From Hemicentrotus pulcherrimus (taxonomy: Eukaryota; Echinodermata; Echinoidea; Camarodonta; Strongylocentrotidae), in assembly GCA_003118195.1 (NCBI GenBank), contig BEXV01000297.1:132176-196175 (forward strand): a stretch of 64,000 nucleotides of DNA. Direction: 5' to 3'. Positions within the stretch are counted from its first letter, which is position 1. Each line of letters begins with the position of its first letter. The translations under genes were made by a program, and so were the position numbers. Below the pieces are notes generated by a model. The model saw only the letters and a list, made by a program, of their open reading frames with translations. It ran no database searches and was not told where the DNA came from. Shown piece after piece: positions 25,079 to 36,645 of the stretch.

Positions 25079-26295
25079 AAATTGGAGAGTTTTAAAAATA
25101 CAGTATCGAAAGGGGAAAATAAATAGTTAGGTTTTAATCAAAGGGATAATGACAACAACAACAAAACTTATATAATACATCTCTACATGGCTAATACATT
25201 ATATATATTATATAAATCGGACTTGTATTTTAAAAAACATGTTTTGTTTTAATATTTCATATTAGTCTTTATTGTTTAAACAAACTATCTGTCTATAACA
25301 TTCATTCAATCGCGAGTGAGTTTGTTCCTTGATTTATCCTTAATGATCTTAATCACGAAATGCAGCACAGTATTCATTTGTTTTATTTATTACAAAAACT
25401 TCTTCAAAGCATTAGGAATCAATGACAATGTTTTAAGAAAAGAATACCAAGAAATCTTACAGATAATAGTGCAGAAAAGTTATGACGACGGAGATTATGA
25501 TACATAGCAAAATAAGGACAGATTGAAAAAAAAAATAGGTTCATACTTATATAAGTTACACTTCAGGACAAAAGACAATCAGTAAGAGAACAGGGTAGAG
25601 AGCATTTTATATATTCTAAATAGAAGGATGGACAAAAAACATGATGTTCCCTTGCATCCACCTTTAGCAGAACCTGTTGAAGAAAAGTCTCTGGCTAAAA
25701 CAAGTTTAGTATAGTTCTAAAATGAAATAGGTCAATGGAAATAAAAGAAGAGAGGAAAGCCGAACCCATTATATTCTTCAAAACACACACATAAGTCATA
25801 TAATCTACAAGGCTTCAATCACTAGCTATTTGTCTCTATTCAGTACTGAACAAAGAAATGTCCTTATGTATTGAACAAGCATGAGAGAAACACAAAGATA
25901 AGAAAGAAAAAGCAGAAAAATTCTCATCAATTATTGATATCTTTGTCTCATGGACAAGGGGATTCTGAAGAGCAGCCCTCGAGAATGCAAAACCCGAATC
26001 TAATAGCAGTATCAAAAGCCAGCCTCTCTCACTCTCTACAGAAGAATTGGAGAAGAAAAACAGAGAACAGAAACAGGAGAGAGTGGGAGAAACCACTTGA
26101 AGAAAAAGAAGGAAAAAGAGAGATTTCCATTCACGCATTAAGAGGTTTGAAAACGAGAAAACAGTTCTCGAGTGAGTAGCTTGAGGCAGTGGATTAAAAA
26201 CTATCATTTTACAGACTAATCGCTGGTGATTCAATAGGAAAAGCCTTGTAACGTCATCATATCAGTGGAGAGGTTCTTCAAACTCACTGACATCC
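25079..26295. other. Non-coding DNA, no recognised feature
   Basis: AT-rich. Frames at 25316-25507, 25836-26234 (minus) and 25871-26179 match nothing known and partly reflect GA-rich sequence at 25870-26120. Confidence 0.5.
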
Positions 26296-26455
26296 CCATC
26301 GACATCGAAACGAGAGATGGGTAGAGGCGGATCAAGGGGTGGCAGGGATGGGGGAGGAGGNAATCTTAATCGACCATCGACATCGAAACGAGAGATGGGT
26401 AGAGGCGGATCAAGGGGTGTCATGAATGGGGGAGGGGGGCAACCGCAATCTTAAT
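26296..26455. repeat. Direct duplication across a 1-base gap
   Basis: CCATCGACATCGAAACGAGA begins at 26296 and again at 26374, 78 bp later. The following bases, through ATCAAGGGGTG and the later AATCTTAAT, also repeat. The unknown base N at 26361 lies inside the first copy, and the second copy has about seven more bases at the matching place. This is either a true tandem duplication or two overlapping contig or allele ends that were not merged. Confidence 0.85.
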
Positions 26456-26539
26456 CCTCCGTAGGATAGAAGCAGAGGGACATCGCGACATAATATCAGA
26501 AACAAATGCAACATTTTTCACTGGAGGAAGAGTAAACCC

Positions 26540-26620
26540 GTCTGCCCCCCCCCACCCCCTTTTTTTACGGGTTCGGAGGAAAATATCTTACAGGGGGGGG
26601 GGCAAACCTAAAAAGTAAAA
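26540..26620. repeat. Poly-C / poly-G inverted pair
   Basis: AAACCCGTCTGCCCCCCCCC on the left is answered by a G10 run then GCAAACCT about 50 bp later, an imperfect inverted repeat. This may be a fragment of the C-run fold-back elements seen at 3.2 and 13.2 kb. Confidence 0.4.
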
Positions 26621-26875
26621 TTGAAACGTAATCTGACGTTAACGTATGCGTTCCTCGTACGTTGTCCTCCCGCTTTCCCCATTTAAACCTGTGTGAGAAA
26701 AGTAATCTGCCATTAGTTTACCGCTGTGTACTGTACAAAATAGATCATCTAACACAAACATAGCGATCACGTGCTTATTGTATGATTATTATGCCTTCTC
26801 CATTATTTTGTTTTCTTGTAGCAGCTTCGTTTAAAAAGTTGAGCCTTTATCGATGATATGTTCAATCAACAATTA

Positions 26876-27781
26876 AACTGGTTTTAATAGAAGCAGAAAT
26901 TGAGAGGAACAGATCAGTGCAAGTTTGAGCAAATTCGGATTAAATGTAAGAAAACTTAGAATGTTTCAAGTTGCGGTCAGTCAAACACAAATTAACAACT
27001 CTGTGACGTATCTTGAGACGTTCCTTCCATTTGTTCTGTACTAAAAAAAATGAGAAATTTATATTTTTTCTCAAAAACAAAAAAAAATCATACATGCACC
27101 CTAAATAAAATTATTGCAAACATGTTTATATACACCCCCTGTATGAAACAATTCTATATCGTCATTAAAGATAAAGGTGAGTTCTGGTAATGCGATTGAA
27201 TTGTGAAAAAAAGGTGTGGAATGGATCAGAAACAATTGATCAAGTAGCATGTAAGTATTTGTGTGCACTGCAAGGTTCTGGAGTCATCAAAATCATAATA
27301 GATTTCGCGAAGTCTTGGTAAAGTAACAAACACTGTACACAAAAAGCTATATATGGGACAACACACATGGTGTCCGGACTAGTACTACCTTGATTGCCTT
27401 GTCTTTCTATGCTCATTACTCAACCAGTAGGCCTACACATTTTCTTCCAAAATTGTTTGGCACATGTCATTTATTTGTAATCTTGAACATTCAGTGTTTG
27501 TTTCGTTTGATTCTGTGAGATTATTATTATTTTTTCAATCTTTAATAACTTTTTTAAAAAAATGAAAGTTTATGAAATTGTTGTATAGACTAAATTGAGA
27601 GGACCGCTCAAAATACGTCACAGTGTTGCCGACTCATGTTTCACTAGTGGCAACCTAAAAACTCATAACTTTCATATTTTTACTCGGATTTTTCGCTAAA
27701 ACATTCACTGATCCTTTCTTCTTCATTTTCTCTGCCTGTATAAAATTTTACTTAATATCAGGGTCGAATTTTCCTGTATAG
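26876..27781. mobile_element. MITE-like element, copy 2 (interrupted)
   Basis: It matches copy 1 through GAGAGGAACAG...TTTGAGCAAATTCGGAT near 26910-26940, the CATACATGCACC...TTGCAAACATGTTT segment near 27090-27125, and the right half from about 27541 (AATGAAAGTTTATG, TTGAGAGGACC, CTCATAACTTTC). The outer end on the left is diverged or lost. The match breaks after GTCATTAAAGATAAA (near 27174) and resumes near 27541, so about 365 bp has been inserted into the copy. Confidence 0.65.
27175..27540. mobile_element. Insertion inside MITE copy 2
   Basis: About 365 bp with no counterpart in copies 1 and 3. It has no open frame of note and I recognise no ends. The bases CTTTAATAAC at its right edge and TCATTAAAGATA at its left edge give no clear target duplication. 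Confidence 0.4.
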
Positions 27782-28356
27782 TTATGACAAGAAAAGCTTA
27801 AATGCTTGTTATTTTCTTTTTTTTTTAATAAATAAACGAAATTGACAGCAGGTCTATGGCAAAAAAGAGAGAGAATATTTGAGGAAAGGGGTATCTTCAT
27901 CATGTTGAAGGGAACTGTACGTAGAGCATCCTCCAGACTTGTATTCTTTATAACAGCTACGACTAGACAAAGTAGAAAAACTGTGGGAAAATTGTGATTT
28001 TGTCCGCGTAACGGATTATTTCAACTTATGGTAAGCCGATTTGAGAAAAGACCGCTTATTTTGCCGACATCGTTTATAATACGAGAATGAAACGCGTTTG
28101 GATTTACGTAATCATACATCTACAGTTTTCCATTTACTTTTAATTGCATATGAGAAAGTAGACAGAAATGAGTGGTAACAATGTGTGCTGAAGTCACACA
28201 TTATGTTCTAAAAGAATTGTAGTTTCATAAGATGATATTATTAATTGCTGATGTTTTTCGAAAAAAAAAAATAAGTAGTACAGCAAACGGTGGATTAAGT
28301 AGAAACAGTTCTTGAAATATAATTGTTCATAAAACAAATGATGACGATGATGGTTA
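27782..28356. other. Non-coding DNA, no recognised feature
   Basis: AT-rich sequence with nothing I can name, leading into a trinucleotide repeat. Confidence 0.5.
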
Positions 28357-28409
<53 letters not shown>

Positions 28410-28437
28410 ATACTACTACTACTACTAATACTACTAC
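28357..28437. repeat. (CTA)n trinucleotide repeat
   Basis: About 27 CTA units with a few AAT interruptions. Read in one frame it gives a poly-Leu stretch between unrelated residues, an artefact and not a membrane protein. Confidence 0.95.
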
Positions 28438-28910
28438 AAATGATAATAATTATGGTAATTATAGCTATGCTCGTGTTGTTTATTGTTCAACCGATGGAAA
28501 AGAATTTCTGCTGTATGACAGACGAACCAATACATTCAGAAAATAATATAGAAGTGAAGTGGAGTTGAATTATGATAATAAAGATAACGCTAGAAATATT
28601 TGGGCTTAAGGAACCTCAATTTGTCTCTCTGGTCTATATTTCTCACTCCTTTGCTTCAAAGGGTACACCATGCGACGATTGTAGGGTGCGAAAATCGAGG
28701 CGAAGTGTTTCCCTTCTTCCATCATCTTTCTTCATTTTTCTTACGGTTGTCATGGCAATGATAGCACCAATCCACCTGAGACCATCGTGTCGTCTGCTAA
28801 CAACCTACATCTGTTGACTAAAACAAAAAAGATTCCCAATCCTCACCAAATTTACCCCGGCTTCAGTCGCCCGTTCATCTTCCCTGATAACATGTAGGAT
28901 GACGAGAGTG

Positions 28911-28980
28911 AGAGAAAAAGGGGAATGAGAAGAGAGAGAGAAGAGAGAGAGAGGGGAGAGAGAGAGAGAGAGAGAGAGTT
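28911..28980. repeat. GA-rich microsatellite
   Basis: Purine tract on the + strand, GA with occasional GGGG and AAAA, about 70 bp. Confidence 0.9.
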
Positions 28981-28984
28981 ACAA

Positions 28985-29232
28985 AGTCATTCATGATGAT
29001 GGTGGTTAAAATACAGAAGCCATGCTGCCTAGCCGCTACGCTAGCTGCGCCGCTCGAGTTGTGTACATCTTGTATAGTCTCCTAAAGGCATGAACGCATT
29101 CATTTTTTAAGCCGACTCACTAATGGTCGCTAATTACCACCATTAAGTGCACACAGCCAGCGCGCCCCTATGCAAATTCCCCGGAGCTGTTATACAGAGG
29201 TGATAAAATCTTGACATTTATCCCGCATAGAA
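28985..29232. promoter_or_regulatory. Candidate cis-regulatory island
   Basis: GC-richer complex sequence between a GA tract and AT-rich DNA. Visible motifs are GCTAATTACC at about 29130 (homeodomain-type), an octamer ATGCAAAT at about 29170 (POU-type), TGATAAAATC (GATA-type) near 29202, and a CpG-containing patch CTAGCTGCGCCGCTCGAG near 29041. No frame crosses it. The motif mix is typical of developmental enhancers, but short motifs occur by chance; conservation is untested. Confidence 0.3.
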
Positions 29233-29957
29233 AGAGAAGGAACTAAGAGAATGAGGGGGAAACAGTATGGTCATGTTTCCTCCATCCATTTATTCCCTAT
29301 ACTTTTAGCATTTTTTTTAATCTTTAAAAGGGTATGAAATATAGAATGAAAGAAAGAAAAAGGAAAATGGCGCCATTTCTATCTAATCGCGGGAACTATC
29401 TCTGTTATTTCTATTTTAGAAGTTAATATTTTTTGTTAAACTTTTTGTACCTTTATAAAAAACAAAATTTGTGTTAATCGTGGTGTTCCATCCCAAAAGA
29501 TTAAAGAGTGGTAAATATGTTGTTTTTTTAAAAAAGAAAAAAAATCAAATAGAATAAAAGCATATAAAGGCAGACTTAATTACGATATTTTCATACTGCA
29601 AACTACGTTTTCCTCTACAATTTAGTAAGTTTAGAATGGAAACTAAGTATAACTTTCTAATAATCAATAGTCATCTGCTTTCAATACTAACCTAGGTATT
29701 GTGTAATCGCGGTGACAATATTTCCTGATTTCTGTTTTAGAATAGAAAAATTATATTCACCACTTCTGAAAAAGGTATACATCCTTGGTCCTCTCTTTTT
29801 ATTTCTGTTCTAAAATTTATGAAATATTCACTCTCGCTATTCTTGAACCATCTTTAATCTATAGCACTTTTCTCGTCTTTGCTTGCTCAAAGCCCCTGAT
29901 TTAAATCGAGCAATTTTCAAGTTACCATGCTACTTTAATAACACGAAGGCTCCACCT
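29233..29957. other. AT-rich DNA with a weak local repeat
   Basis: The phrase TAATCGCGG recurs at 29384 and 29704, in both cases followed some 20 bp later by ATTTCTnTTTTAGAA. A weaker TTAATCGTGG lies at 29475. This may be an old local duplication. No gene seen. Confidence 0.35.
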
Positions 29958-30052
29958 CCTTCTCTCTCTCTCTCTCTTTATCTCTCTCTGTATATCTCAA
30001 TGTACTTTTCAATCCCCATTTACATTTTTTTTTCATTTTTTCATTTTCCACC
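29958..30052. repeat. CT tract followed by T-rich sequence
   Basis: CT microsatellite with TATC and TATATC interruptions, passing into T-rich DNA. Confidence 0.85.
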
Positions 30053-30469
30053 TTCTCTCCAAAATATGTTTTGATTTCTCACTATTTTCCGACCCGATTT
30101 TCTTCGTCGTCTATATTCCCTTTCACGCACTTATTCTCTTTCAATCTCTGTATTTTTTGTTTGTGTACTTAACATGTTTACTCATCTTAATCTTCCTCAT
30201 TATTTCTCACTCTCTCCTCCCCTCTCTCACCCCTACTTTATTCTCTGCACATTTACATCAAGAGAATATTCAAATTCATCTGTTCAAAGGTCGCATACAT
30301 TGGTGTCAACTCGATCCCGCCCGCGACTTTGTGTGGCAAGGTGTTACAATCATTTTAACTAAAAGTAAAAAAAACTCTGCCCTAAAAATAATCACTATGA
30401 CTGAGTATCTAGCGGTCCTCTTCAGGCAGCCAAGGGGAGTCATTCTTTACCCATTTAATCTCTTGTAAA

Positions 30470-30532
30470 TCCCGATTCGAACTGACTGGACATTTTAACA
30501 AAGCATCTACTCGGTCAGATGGCTACTCCATC
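30470..30532 (-). mobile_element. Possible decayed tRNA-derived SINE
   Basis: On the minus strand TGACCGAGTAG (30507-30517) resembles a type 2 tRNA A box and AGTTCGAATCG (30473-30483) resembles a B box. Their spacing is 34 bp, shorter than the ~44 bp of a tRNA, so this is not a functional tRNA gene. It may be a decayed SINE head or chance. Confidence 0.3.
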
Positions 30533-31011
30533 TGTTGCAGAACTTTCCTTTGTGTTAACACGTTAACAGCTTCACACGCGACAAACAGAAAGGAATTGTA
30601 TTACATAATGCAGTGTAACAAAAAGGGCGTTTTCACCAATTACTGACCAACCAGTCTCAGCTCGAAAAAAAAAAGCTTCCATAAGCATGAAAACAGGTTC
30701 ATGAGGATTAAAATAAAATGCAATCCAATGTAATAACATTTATTTTCCAAATCCGATCATCTATTTTATGAAATAATCCCGTGAATGAAAACCATGTGCT
30801 TAATTTTGACATGACTGTATTCATAATAATACATGTATGATACAAATGATTGGAGCAAAGCTCATGCACTATGACAATACGAGATTAAAACAAATTTTTA
30901 AAAGGTGGATAGAGAAAATAAATTCTACGTTCAAAATTAGTTGGGTTACGATAATGAAATCGAATACTTCATTCATACAAAATATGATAAAATTGACAGT
31001 TAACCGGTAAT
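30533..31011. other. Non-coding DNA, no recognised feature
   Basis: AT-rich, no named feature. Confidence 0.5.
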
Positions 31012-31142
31012 GGCTAGATTGATGGCAGTATAGTAGGTTAATATCTTGTGTAGATCAGAATGCAAGAAATGTCTGAGAAAATGTTGTATTACGCAATATC
31101 TTCGTTCTAATATACATATATATTTTCAAAACCATTTATAGT
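31012..31142. repeat. Dispersed repeat, copy 1
   Basis: The core 31032-31106 matches 38938-39012 at 69 of 75 positions with no gaps. Shared wording includes TAGATCAGAATGCAAGAAAT and CAATATCTTCGTT. Weaker similarity extends on both sides (GCTAGAT upstream, TATTTTCA and CATTTATA downstream). There is no ORF and I recognise no promoter boxes, so the family is unknown. Confidence 0.8.
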
Positions 31143-31739
31143 GTTCATTTCACAAACGAAGTGTAGCTTTAGAGGGATAGGTTTGTTTTATTTTAAAAAT
31201 GAGAAACATGACAATCGATTATAAAGTACAAAATTTAAAGATATATATAGTTTTGGTACATCATCTAAAAGGCTAATGCATCACTATGTCTTAAACCTTA
31301 AATGTGAAATGATGATTATTGATCAAACTATATTGCAAACAATGGTTAAAGATCCACCTTATTACAAACAAAGGAAATAGTGGTCAGTGTTTTTGGCGCG
31401 AATATTAAGCCTACTATACCCATACGAGCTGGAATAAAATTGGACACATATAAGGAAACGTACGGTCATCAATCAGACCCTTGCAGAAAAATGTGAAAGA
31501 TTGGAAACCATCATCTCCAGAATATAAAGGTTTTAAAATTTTGTTCACTGTCAGTTTTCGTACCTGCTATGACAAGGAAAGATGTAAAAGTCTTGTATCA
31601 TTTGAGATATCTTTAGGATGGTGTTCGAAAGTGGACATTTTCGCCGAAATCATCTAAATATTCTTGGAATTTCTAACATGATTTCTCACAAACAAACATC
31701 TTCCTTTCAAACAATCCCGTATCCATCTCACACCGAGGT
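31143..31739. other. Non-coding DNA, no recognised feature
   Basis: AT-rich, no gene or repeat seen. Confidence 0.5.
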
Positions 31740-31990
31740 TAGACATACTAGGTTAGGATAACCTTGCAAACCTCGCAATGCCTGGATGCAAATGAGATAA
31801 GTTATACGATATGATTGTCGTCTCGGAGTCAGCACACCGCCAGGCCTCTTTTACCCCGATCATCCCCGCATCATAGTGTCAGCTTGCACCCCAAGCGAAG
31901 GAGTCGGGATTGGAACAGTGCCCACGATTAGCAAGTAAATTGGGTACGATCGAGAGAGACTTAACGTTCAAACTCTCTCCTATCTCTTTC
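31740..31990. promoter_or_regulatory. Candidate cis-regulatory island
   Basis: GC-richer complex sequence in AT-rich flanks. It holds an octamer ATGCAAAT followed by GAGATAAG (GATA-type) near 31786-31801 and CGGAGTCAGCACACCGCCAG near 31825. A short ORF-free patch. Function inferred only from composition and motifs. Confidence 0.3.
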
Positions 31991-32540
31991 CTAGTGCTTG
32001 GTTCGGCTCGCCTCAGCTCAGATAAATTCCATATTTGCATCACGGGGGCTTAGCATTCGTCTCTCCCTCTCATCATATCCCTTACCATCGTCTTCCTCCT
32101 CCTCTCAGTCTCTACCCCTTCGCCTCCGCCATCTCTCTTCCCCCTTAATGCTTGCTTGCTATAACTGCCTAAGGAGCATGATTCTTACAATCTCATCCCT
32201 CTTCTCCTGATTTAACCATCTCTCTCTAGGTGTAAGACGCGTGATGTTGATACCAGTATCTTTGGTGAGGACGTGCATCACCGTGGAAACGAGGAGAAAG
32301 GAAGAATGAAGAAAATGTGAGCAAATTGTATGCGGAAGTATAGAATGCATAAAGAAACGATTAATAGAAAAGCAATATCATACAAAGTAGGATGAAGGGG
32401 CATGATTTAGGTGAAACATGAAGACAAAATTTCTAAACCTTGGATACATGACATAAAGACGCGAGATCGATAACCAAGTCTTAAGAGGTTTGCAAATGTT
32501 GCTGGAAAAGTAGATTAGAAGTTGTTTTTACCCTGAACAG
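31991..32540. other. Pyrimidine-rich then AT-rich DNA
   Basis: Begins with GC-moderate sequence containing a reverse octamer ATTTGCAT at 32033-32040, then CT-rich sequence to about 32230, then AT-rich DNA. Short opposite-strand frames overlap here and match nothing. Confidence 0.4.
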
Positions 32541-33035
32541 GAAGATGGGGAGGGAAAGAGAGACAGGAAGGTGGACGGAGAGGGAGGGGAAGGGATAAAG
32601 CAGGAGGGAAGGAAGTGGAGAGGAGTGAAAGGAATATATCAAATGAGAAAAAGAGAAAATCGATTGTATTACGTTGATACATTGTTTATTTAAACTTGGC
32701 GAGCCTTCAAATAAAATACAACAAACTAATCATATTGAAGGAACTATTAGTTGGAAATTGTTGTAAATCGATGGACATTCAGAACAACATGGTAAAAGGG
32801 TGAGAGAGAGGGGCGCAGATGAGACTTAAAGAGAGAAATAGAAGAGATGGAATGAGGATAAAAGCTATACGGTCGAAGCAAGTAAGAAACAGGGGGCGAG
32901 AGAATAAATGACAGAGCTAGGGACAGTGTCAGAGAATGAGAGGAGTAAATAGATAGTATGAGATAGAGATGAAGAGGAGGAAAGAGAGAGAGAGAAGAGA
33001 GAGAGAGAAGAGAGAGAGAGAGAAAGAGAGATAGG
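32541..33035. repeat. GGA/GA-rich purine region
   Basis: Purine-rich on the + strand, in two blocks: GGGAGGGAAAG-like at about 32548-32640 and GA repeats at about 32970-33032. The minus-strand Ser/Leu frames here are repeat artefacts. Confidence 0.75.
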
Positions 33036-33119
33036 GGTTGGGAGGTAGACTCTGTGGAGACAAGGATACACTATCAAGAGGTGTGAATAATGTATGAGAT
33101 GATGGCAGGCAAACCGAGT

Positions 33120-33365
33120 CAGTGCCTGTAAACGTGTACGTATCATGCGCCCCCAACCCACTAGGGAGATAATAGGAGGTGTCTAGCTACTGCGCCTCCG
33201 ATCCTCTCAATCCGCCGTGCGTGCCTGCGCACCCTTTGATGGCCGGTCCGATGCTTTCCACGCCAAGGCTTCGGGGGCGCCAACTGGCAGATGTGTTGCT
33301 AAATTACCTGCAGGGTGACAAACGCGAAACGTGCCACACGCAACTCGCCTGGCCCACTATTAACT
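33120..33365. promoter_or_regulatory. Candidate GC-rich island
   Basis: One of the most GC-rich complex stretches in the window. It carries many CpGs, for example CCGCCGTGCGTGCCTGCGC near 33211 and TTCGGGGGCGCC near 33270. A frame 33179-33532 passes through but degenerates into CT-rich sequence and matches nothing I know. It could be a small CpG-rich regulatory element or a promoter; no TATA, initiator or downstream exon can be defended. Confidence 0.3.
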
Positions 33366-33990
33366 CTCTCATTTTTTACCTTTCTGGCTTACTGCCTCCT
33401 TCTTCTTCCATTTATCATTTTCTTTCGTGGGTGTTTTCATCTTTCGCACTCACCGTGACTATATCCCACCCCGTCTCTCCTATCGTTCTTTTAGGAGAGA
33501 TGATGCATCCTTTACCATTCACTTTTTCCTAAATCCTCGAATTTCCTGTAATACCCTTCTCCATTTCCTAACTTTTTTTTATCTTTTGTTAATAATTTCT
33601 ATAAAACAGCAAATATATACAAAAACGCTATTTCCTACCTTACCATATTCTTCCCAAATCTCCCTTTCTCTTCCTTATCTCCCTCTTTCTCTTCCTCCAT
33701 CCCCATTTCTAAACTTACACCTTCTAAAAGTGACAACAAAGAGCAATCACTTTAGTATCTCTCTCTCTCTCTCTCCCTCTCTTTTTTTTCTCTCTCTCTC
33801 TTTCTATTTTATTTGCTACTCACATCATGTTCCATTCCAGACACCTTCAAGATGTAACCACAATGTTATTACCTTTATGATCACCCATCCCCATTCTTCT
33901 TCCTACCCTCTTCCTCTCCTCCCTATAACACACTGCAGCACTATGGCTGGTGTGAAACTCTCTTTCTTACCCTCTTAATGCTCCTTTCTA
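33366..33990. repeat. Pyrimidine-rich stretch with CT core
   Basis: About 600 bp rich in C and T on the + strand, with a CT microsatellite core at about 33757-33812. The 183-codon frame 33427-33978 is Ser/Leu/Phe-rich and is explained by the pyrimidine bias; I do not call it a gene. Confidence 0.6.
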
Positions 33991-34496
33991 TCACTCCAAG
34001 GGTGACGATTTAATTTATCTGGTATTCTAAGAAGAAATGACACAAAATATGACAAGATAATTTATCTTAGCCCTGGCTCAATCTATTATTCATTGTATCA
34101 CATGTTCTAGGTGTTTACCCTGTGTTGTAATATAGAACATTAATTATTCATAGTCCAGCAAAATACCAGAGACATACAGATCTTTGGACAGAAAACAGAC
34201 TTTTGTGCTCCCCATATATAATCATATTAATGACGATGGGTTCCATACACCACTACAGGCATTCAGCCTCTTTTTGACACTCTTCCTCTGTAACTGTTAT
34301 GCAAGCTTGCACATATCAAACCACTCAATTGTTTGCTATTGACTATCGTGTAAATTGAATGTAGAAAACATTTGTTCCATTAAAACATGAATGATTTTTG
34401 TTTCTTCTTTTGATTCGGCACATTCTGTTTACAAAATTGTATCTATTTAATGAACCTCGCAAAATCCATCAATATCTAATTTTGAGAAATGAAAAA

Positions 34497-34541
34497 GATA
34501 TATATATATATATATATATATNNNNNNNNNNNNNNNNNNNN
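34497..34541. repeat. (TA)n microsatellite ending in a 20-base gap
   Basis: TA units from about 34499 to 34521 followed by 20 Ns at 34522-34541. The true repeat length is unknown. Confidence 0.95.
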
Positions 34542-35540
34542 TGAATTATATTTTGTTACAAGAATGATAATCAATAAACTCGCATTTTTTTAATCTACCA
34601 TTTTATATTTAGGTAAATCTACTAAATATAAAAAAAACACGAATGTCAATAGAAAACTAACAAATATTTTAATACATCATAAACATGTATAATTTTGGGG
34701 TAGTTTCATGCTGTACCACAATAATTGCGAATAATCAATGTACATGGTAATACTCTATTCACCAACAGGATTAACCAAAAACAGAAGTTCAATATCAGTA
34801 TCATGTAATGAGATACCAAGTGCAATTCAAATTCCTGTTTTAACATTATAAAGCAACGAAAAAGTTCCACTGACTTACAACATAATACAGTATATTACTA
34901 TCCCCGATTCACTTTAAGATATTGAATTTTTTCCAACCTATTTATATATTTCACCTGAATGCACTGAACGGTATGGTTGTAACAGCTAAGCCGAGGTAAT
35001 AATGTCCAAAGTCCTTTGGCAGAGCAGAGAGACAATATATCATAATGTTTAATATGTGCTTTACAAGTATGAAATATCATTATTCAACAAAGATTCACCT
35101 GCAAACCACTTTCCGTATTATTTCACTTCACTTTACTTAACATCAGCTACTTGAAATGCAGCATAGTTTATACTTTACTATTGAATATTCCTTCCGGCTT
35201 GTTACTTTAATATTACATACGATGCTTTAGGTTATATCTTTCCAGTAGACCGGTGGTTCATCAAAAATAAAGGAAGTGAAAAATAACATTGAAAATCTAC
35301 AAGAAATGCTCTAGAGAGACTACAAAAATTGTTTTGGCTTTGTGAGATGGTGACGATGTACCGCATCTCTGAATGTTGAGGGGAAAGGGTGAGGATTATG
35401 AGTAAAAGCAAGCAGTAAAGAAAAGTCAATGTTGACTGAAGCAGAGAAGGGTAATAACAAGCACTTAATAGCATTGGGAAGAGAGAATCATGGTAAAGTG
35501 TGTTTAGCCAAGCAAACAGGAGTAGAGAGTGGGTCTGTAG
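34542..35540. other. Non-coding DNA, no recognised feature
   Basis: AT-rich. Minus-strand frames at 34898-35080 and 35232-35549 match nothing I know. Confidence 0.5.
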
Positions 35541-35860
35541 ATGGTCCATGACAGGCTGTACTCTCCCTGGAGATCAGCTATCAGTAGCCTAGGCAGCCTC
35601 TTCCCGAACCTACTCTCTCCATTAACCTTAAACGTTGTCGTTTGCTGAAAAACAAACCCCCTTGCATGCCCCTTGGCTTCCGATCCGACTATCCCATCCG
35701 TCCTGTCTTACTTCTTGGGCGCTGCCTCGCTCGCTCGCTAGCTACCTAGCCAGCCAGCCAGTCACACATCCCCGAGATCCAACTCTTCAACGCGTGAGTA
35801 ATGCCCCACAATCCCTTCCAAATTGGGATTTCAATAATTAATGCACTCTGCGTCAGTCAA
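35541..35860. promoter_or_regulatory. Candidate island with CGCT/AGCC short repeat
   Basis: GC-moderate complex sequence. At about 35726-35761 it has a local CTCGCTCGCTCGCTAGCT then AGCCAGCCAGCCAG cryptic repeat. A short frame, 35635-35841, crosses it without recognisable motifs. Listed as a possible regulatory island on composition only. Confidence 0.25.
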
Positions 35861-35989
35861 ACAGTGTAGTCAGGATTGCCTTCCACCCGATCCCTTCAAT
35901 CTTGCTTCCCCTTTCTCCCTCTCTCCCTCTCATCCCGCTCTCGCCATCAACCATCCCACTTCTCTACCGCTCCATCTTCCCATGAGAGC

Positions 35990-36300
35990 TTGCGCAACAT
36001 AAATGGCCGAGCAGCCTAATCCACTGCGATGTTTATTCTAGTCTTCCGTTTTGCTCTCCCTTTTCTCTCCTCCCTTTTCCCCCTCCCGATCGAATGCCGG
36101 TTAGGGCACGAGCTCTCTCTCTCTACATACCCCAAGCAAACTGAGAGCAGATTACACATCCATCCCTTTGTCGGCCTTAAATGGCTACATTGAATGCACA
36201 CCACCGCTCACATGCAAATTGTCATAAGTACCAATTCCCTGTAGAGACCAGGCATCTATCCCTACACAGAAGCGGAGACGATTAGAGGCTTTTGATCAAT
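35990..36300. promoter_or_regulatory. Candidate cis-regulatory island
   Basis: Complex sequence with CCTAATCCACT (TAATCC, Otx/Bicoid-type) at about 36017, an AGATTACAC (a second GATTA) near 36149, and an octamer ATGCAAAT at about 36212-36219. An interrupting pyrimidine patch lies at 36055-36125. Motif presence is seen directly; enhancer function is inference. Confidence 0.3.
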
Positions 36301-36600
36301 CTACAATAGAAGCATTCTTTATAATCATTGCCCATTTCAAGCCCTTCCTTCTTGTTTTCCTCTCAGTTCTCTTGACATTGTAATAAACGGATGCCTGGCT
36401 TGTCACACTCTTAAGGAGTCAAAAGTGCTTGGTGCACCTAGGGAGTCTGGTGGAAGCGTGTAGGCTATATCATCATCCCCACCCCTCTTTCCTCTTGATT
36501 CAATCTAGTCCTGGTATGCACCCCATCTCACTGGGCAGCAAGAACCCTCTAACCATTCTATAATGATAATACAAAATATGGGCTCAAAGTGTGCAAAAAT

Positions 36601-36645
36601 TAGAGAGAAAGTGAGAGGGAGAGAGAGAGAAAGAGAGAGAAGGTG
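36601..36645. repeat. GA microsatellite
   Basis: About 45 bp of GA-rich purine sequence. Confidence 0.85.

Noticed and set aside
28323..28568. Poly-Leu frame resembling a membrane segment
   Set aside because: Reading of (CTA)n; hydrophobicity is an artefact.
30470..30532. tRNA gene on the minus strand
   Set aside because: A and B boxes are 34 bp apart and no cloverleaf can be completed.
33427..33978. 183-codon frame rich in Ser, Leu and Phe
   Set aside because: Explained by pyrimidine-rich sequence; no recognisable domain or splice context.
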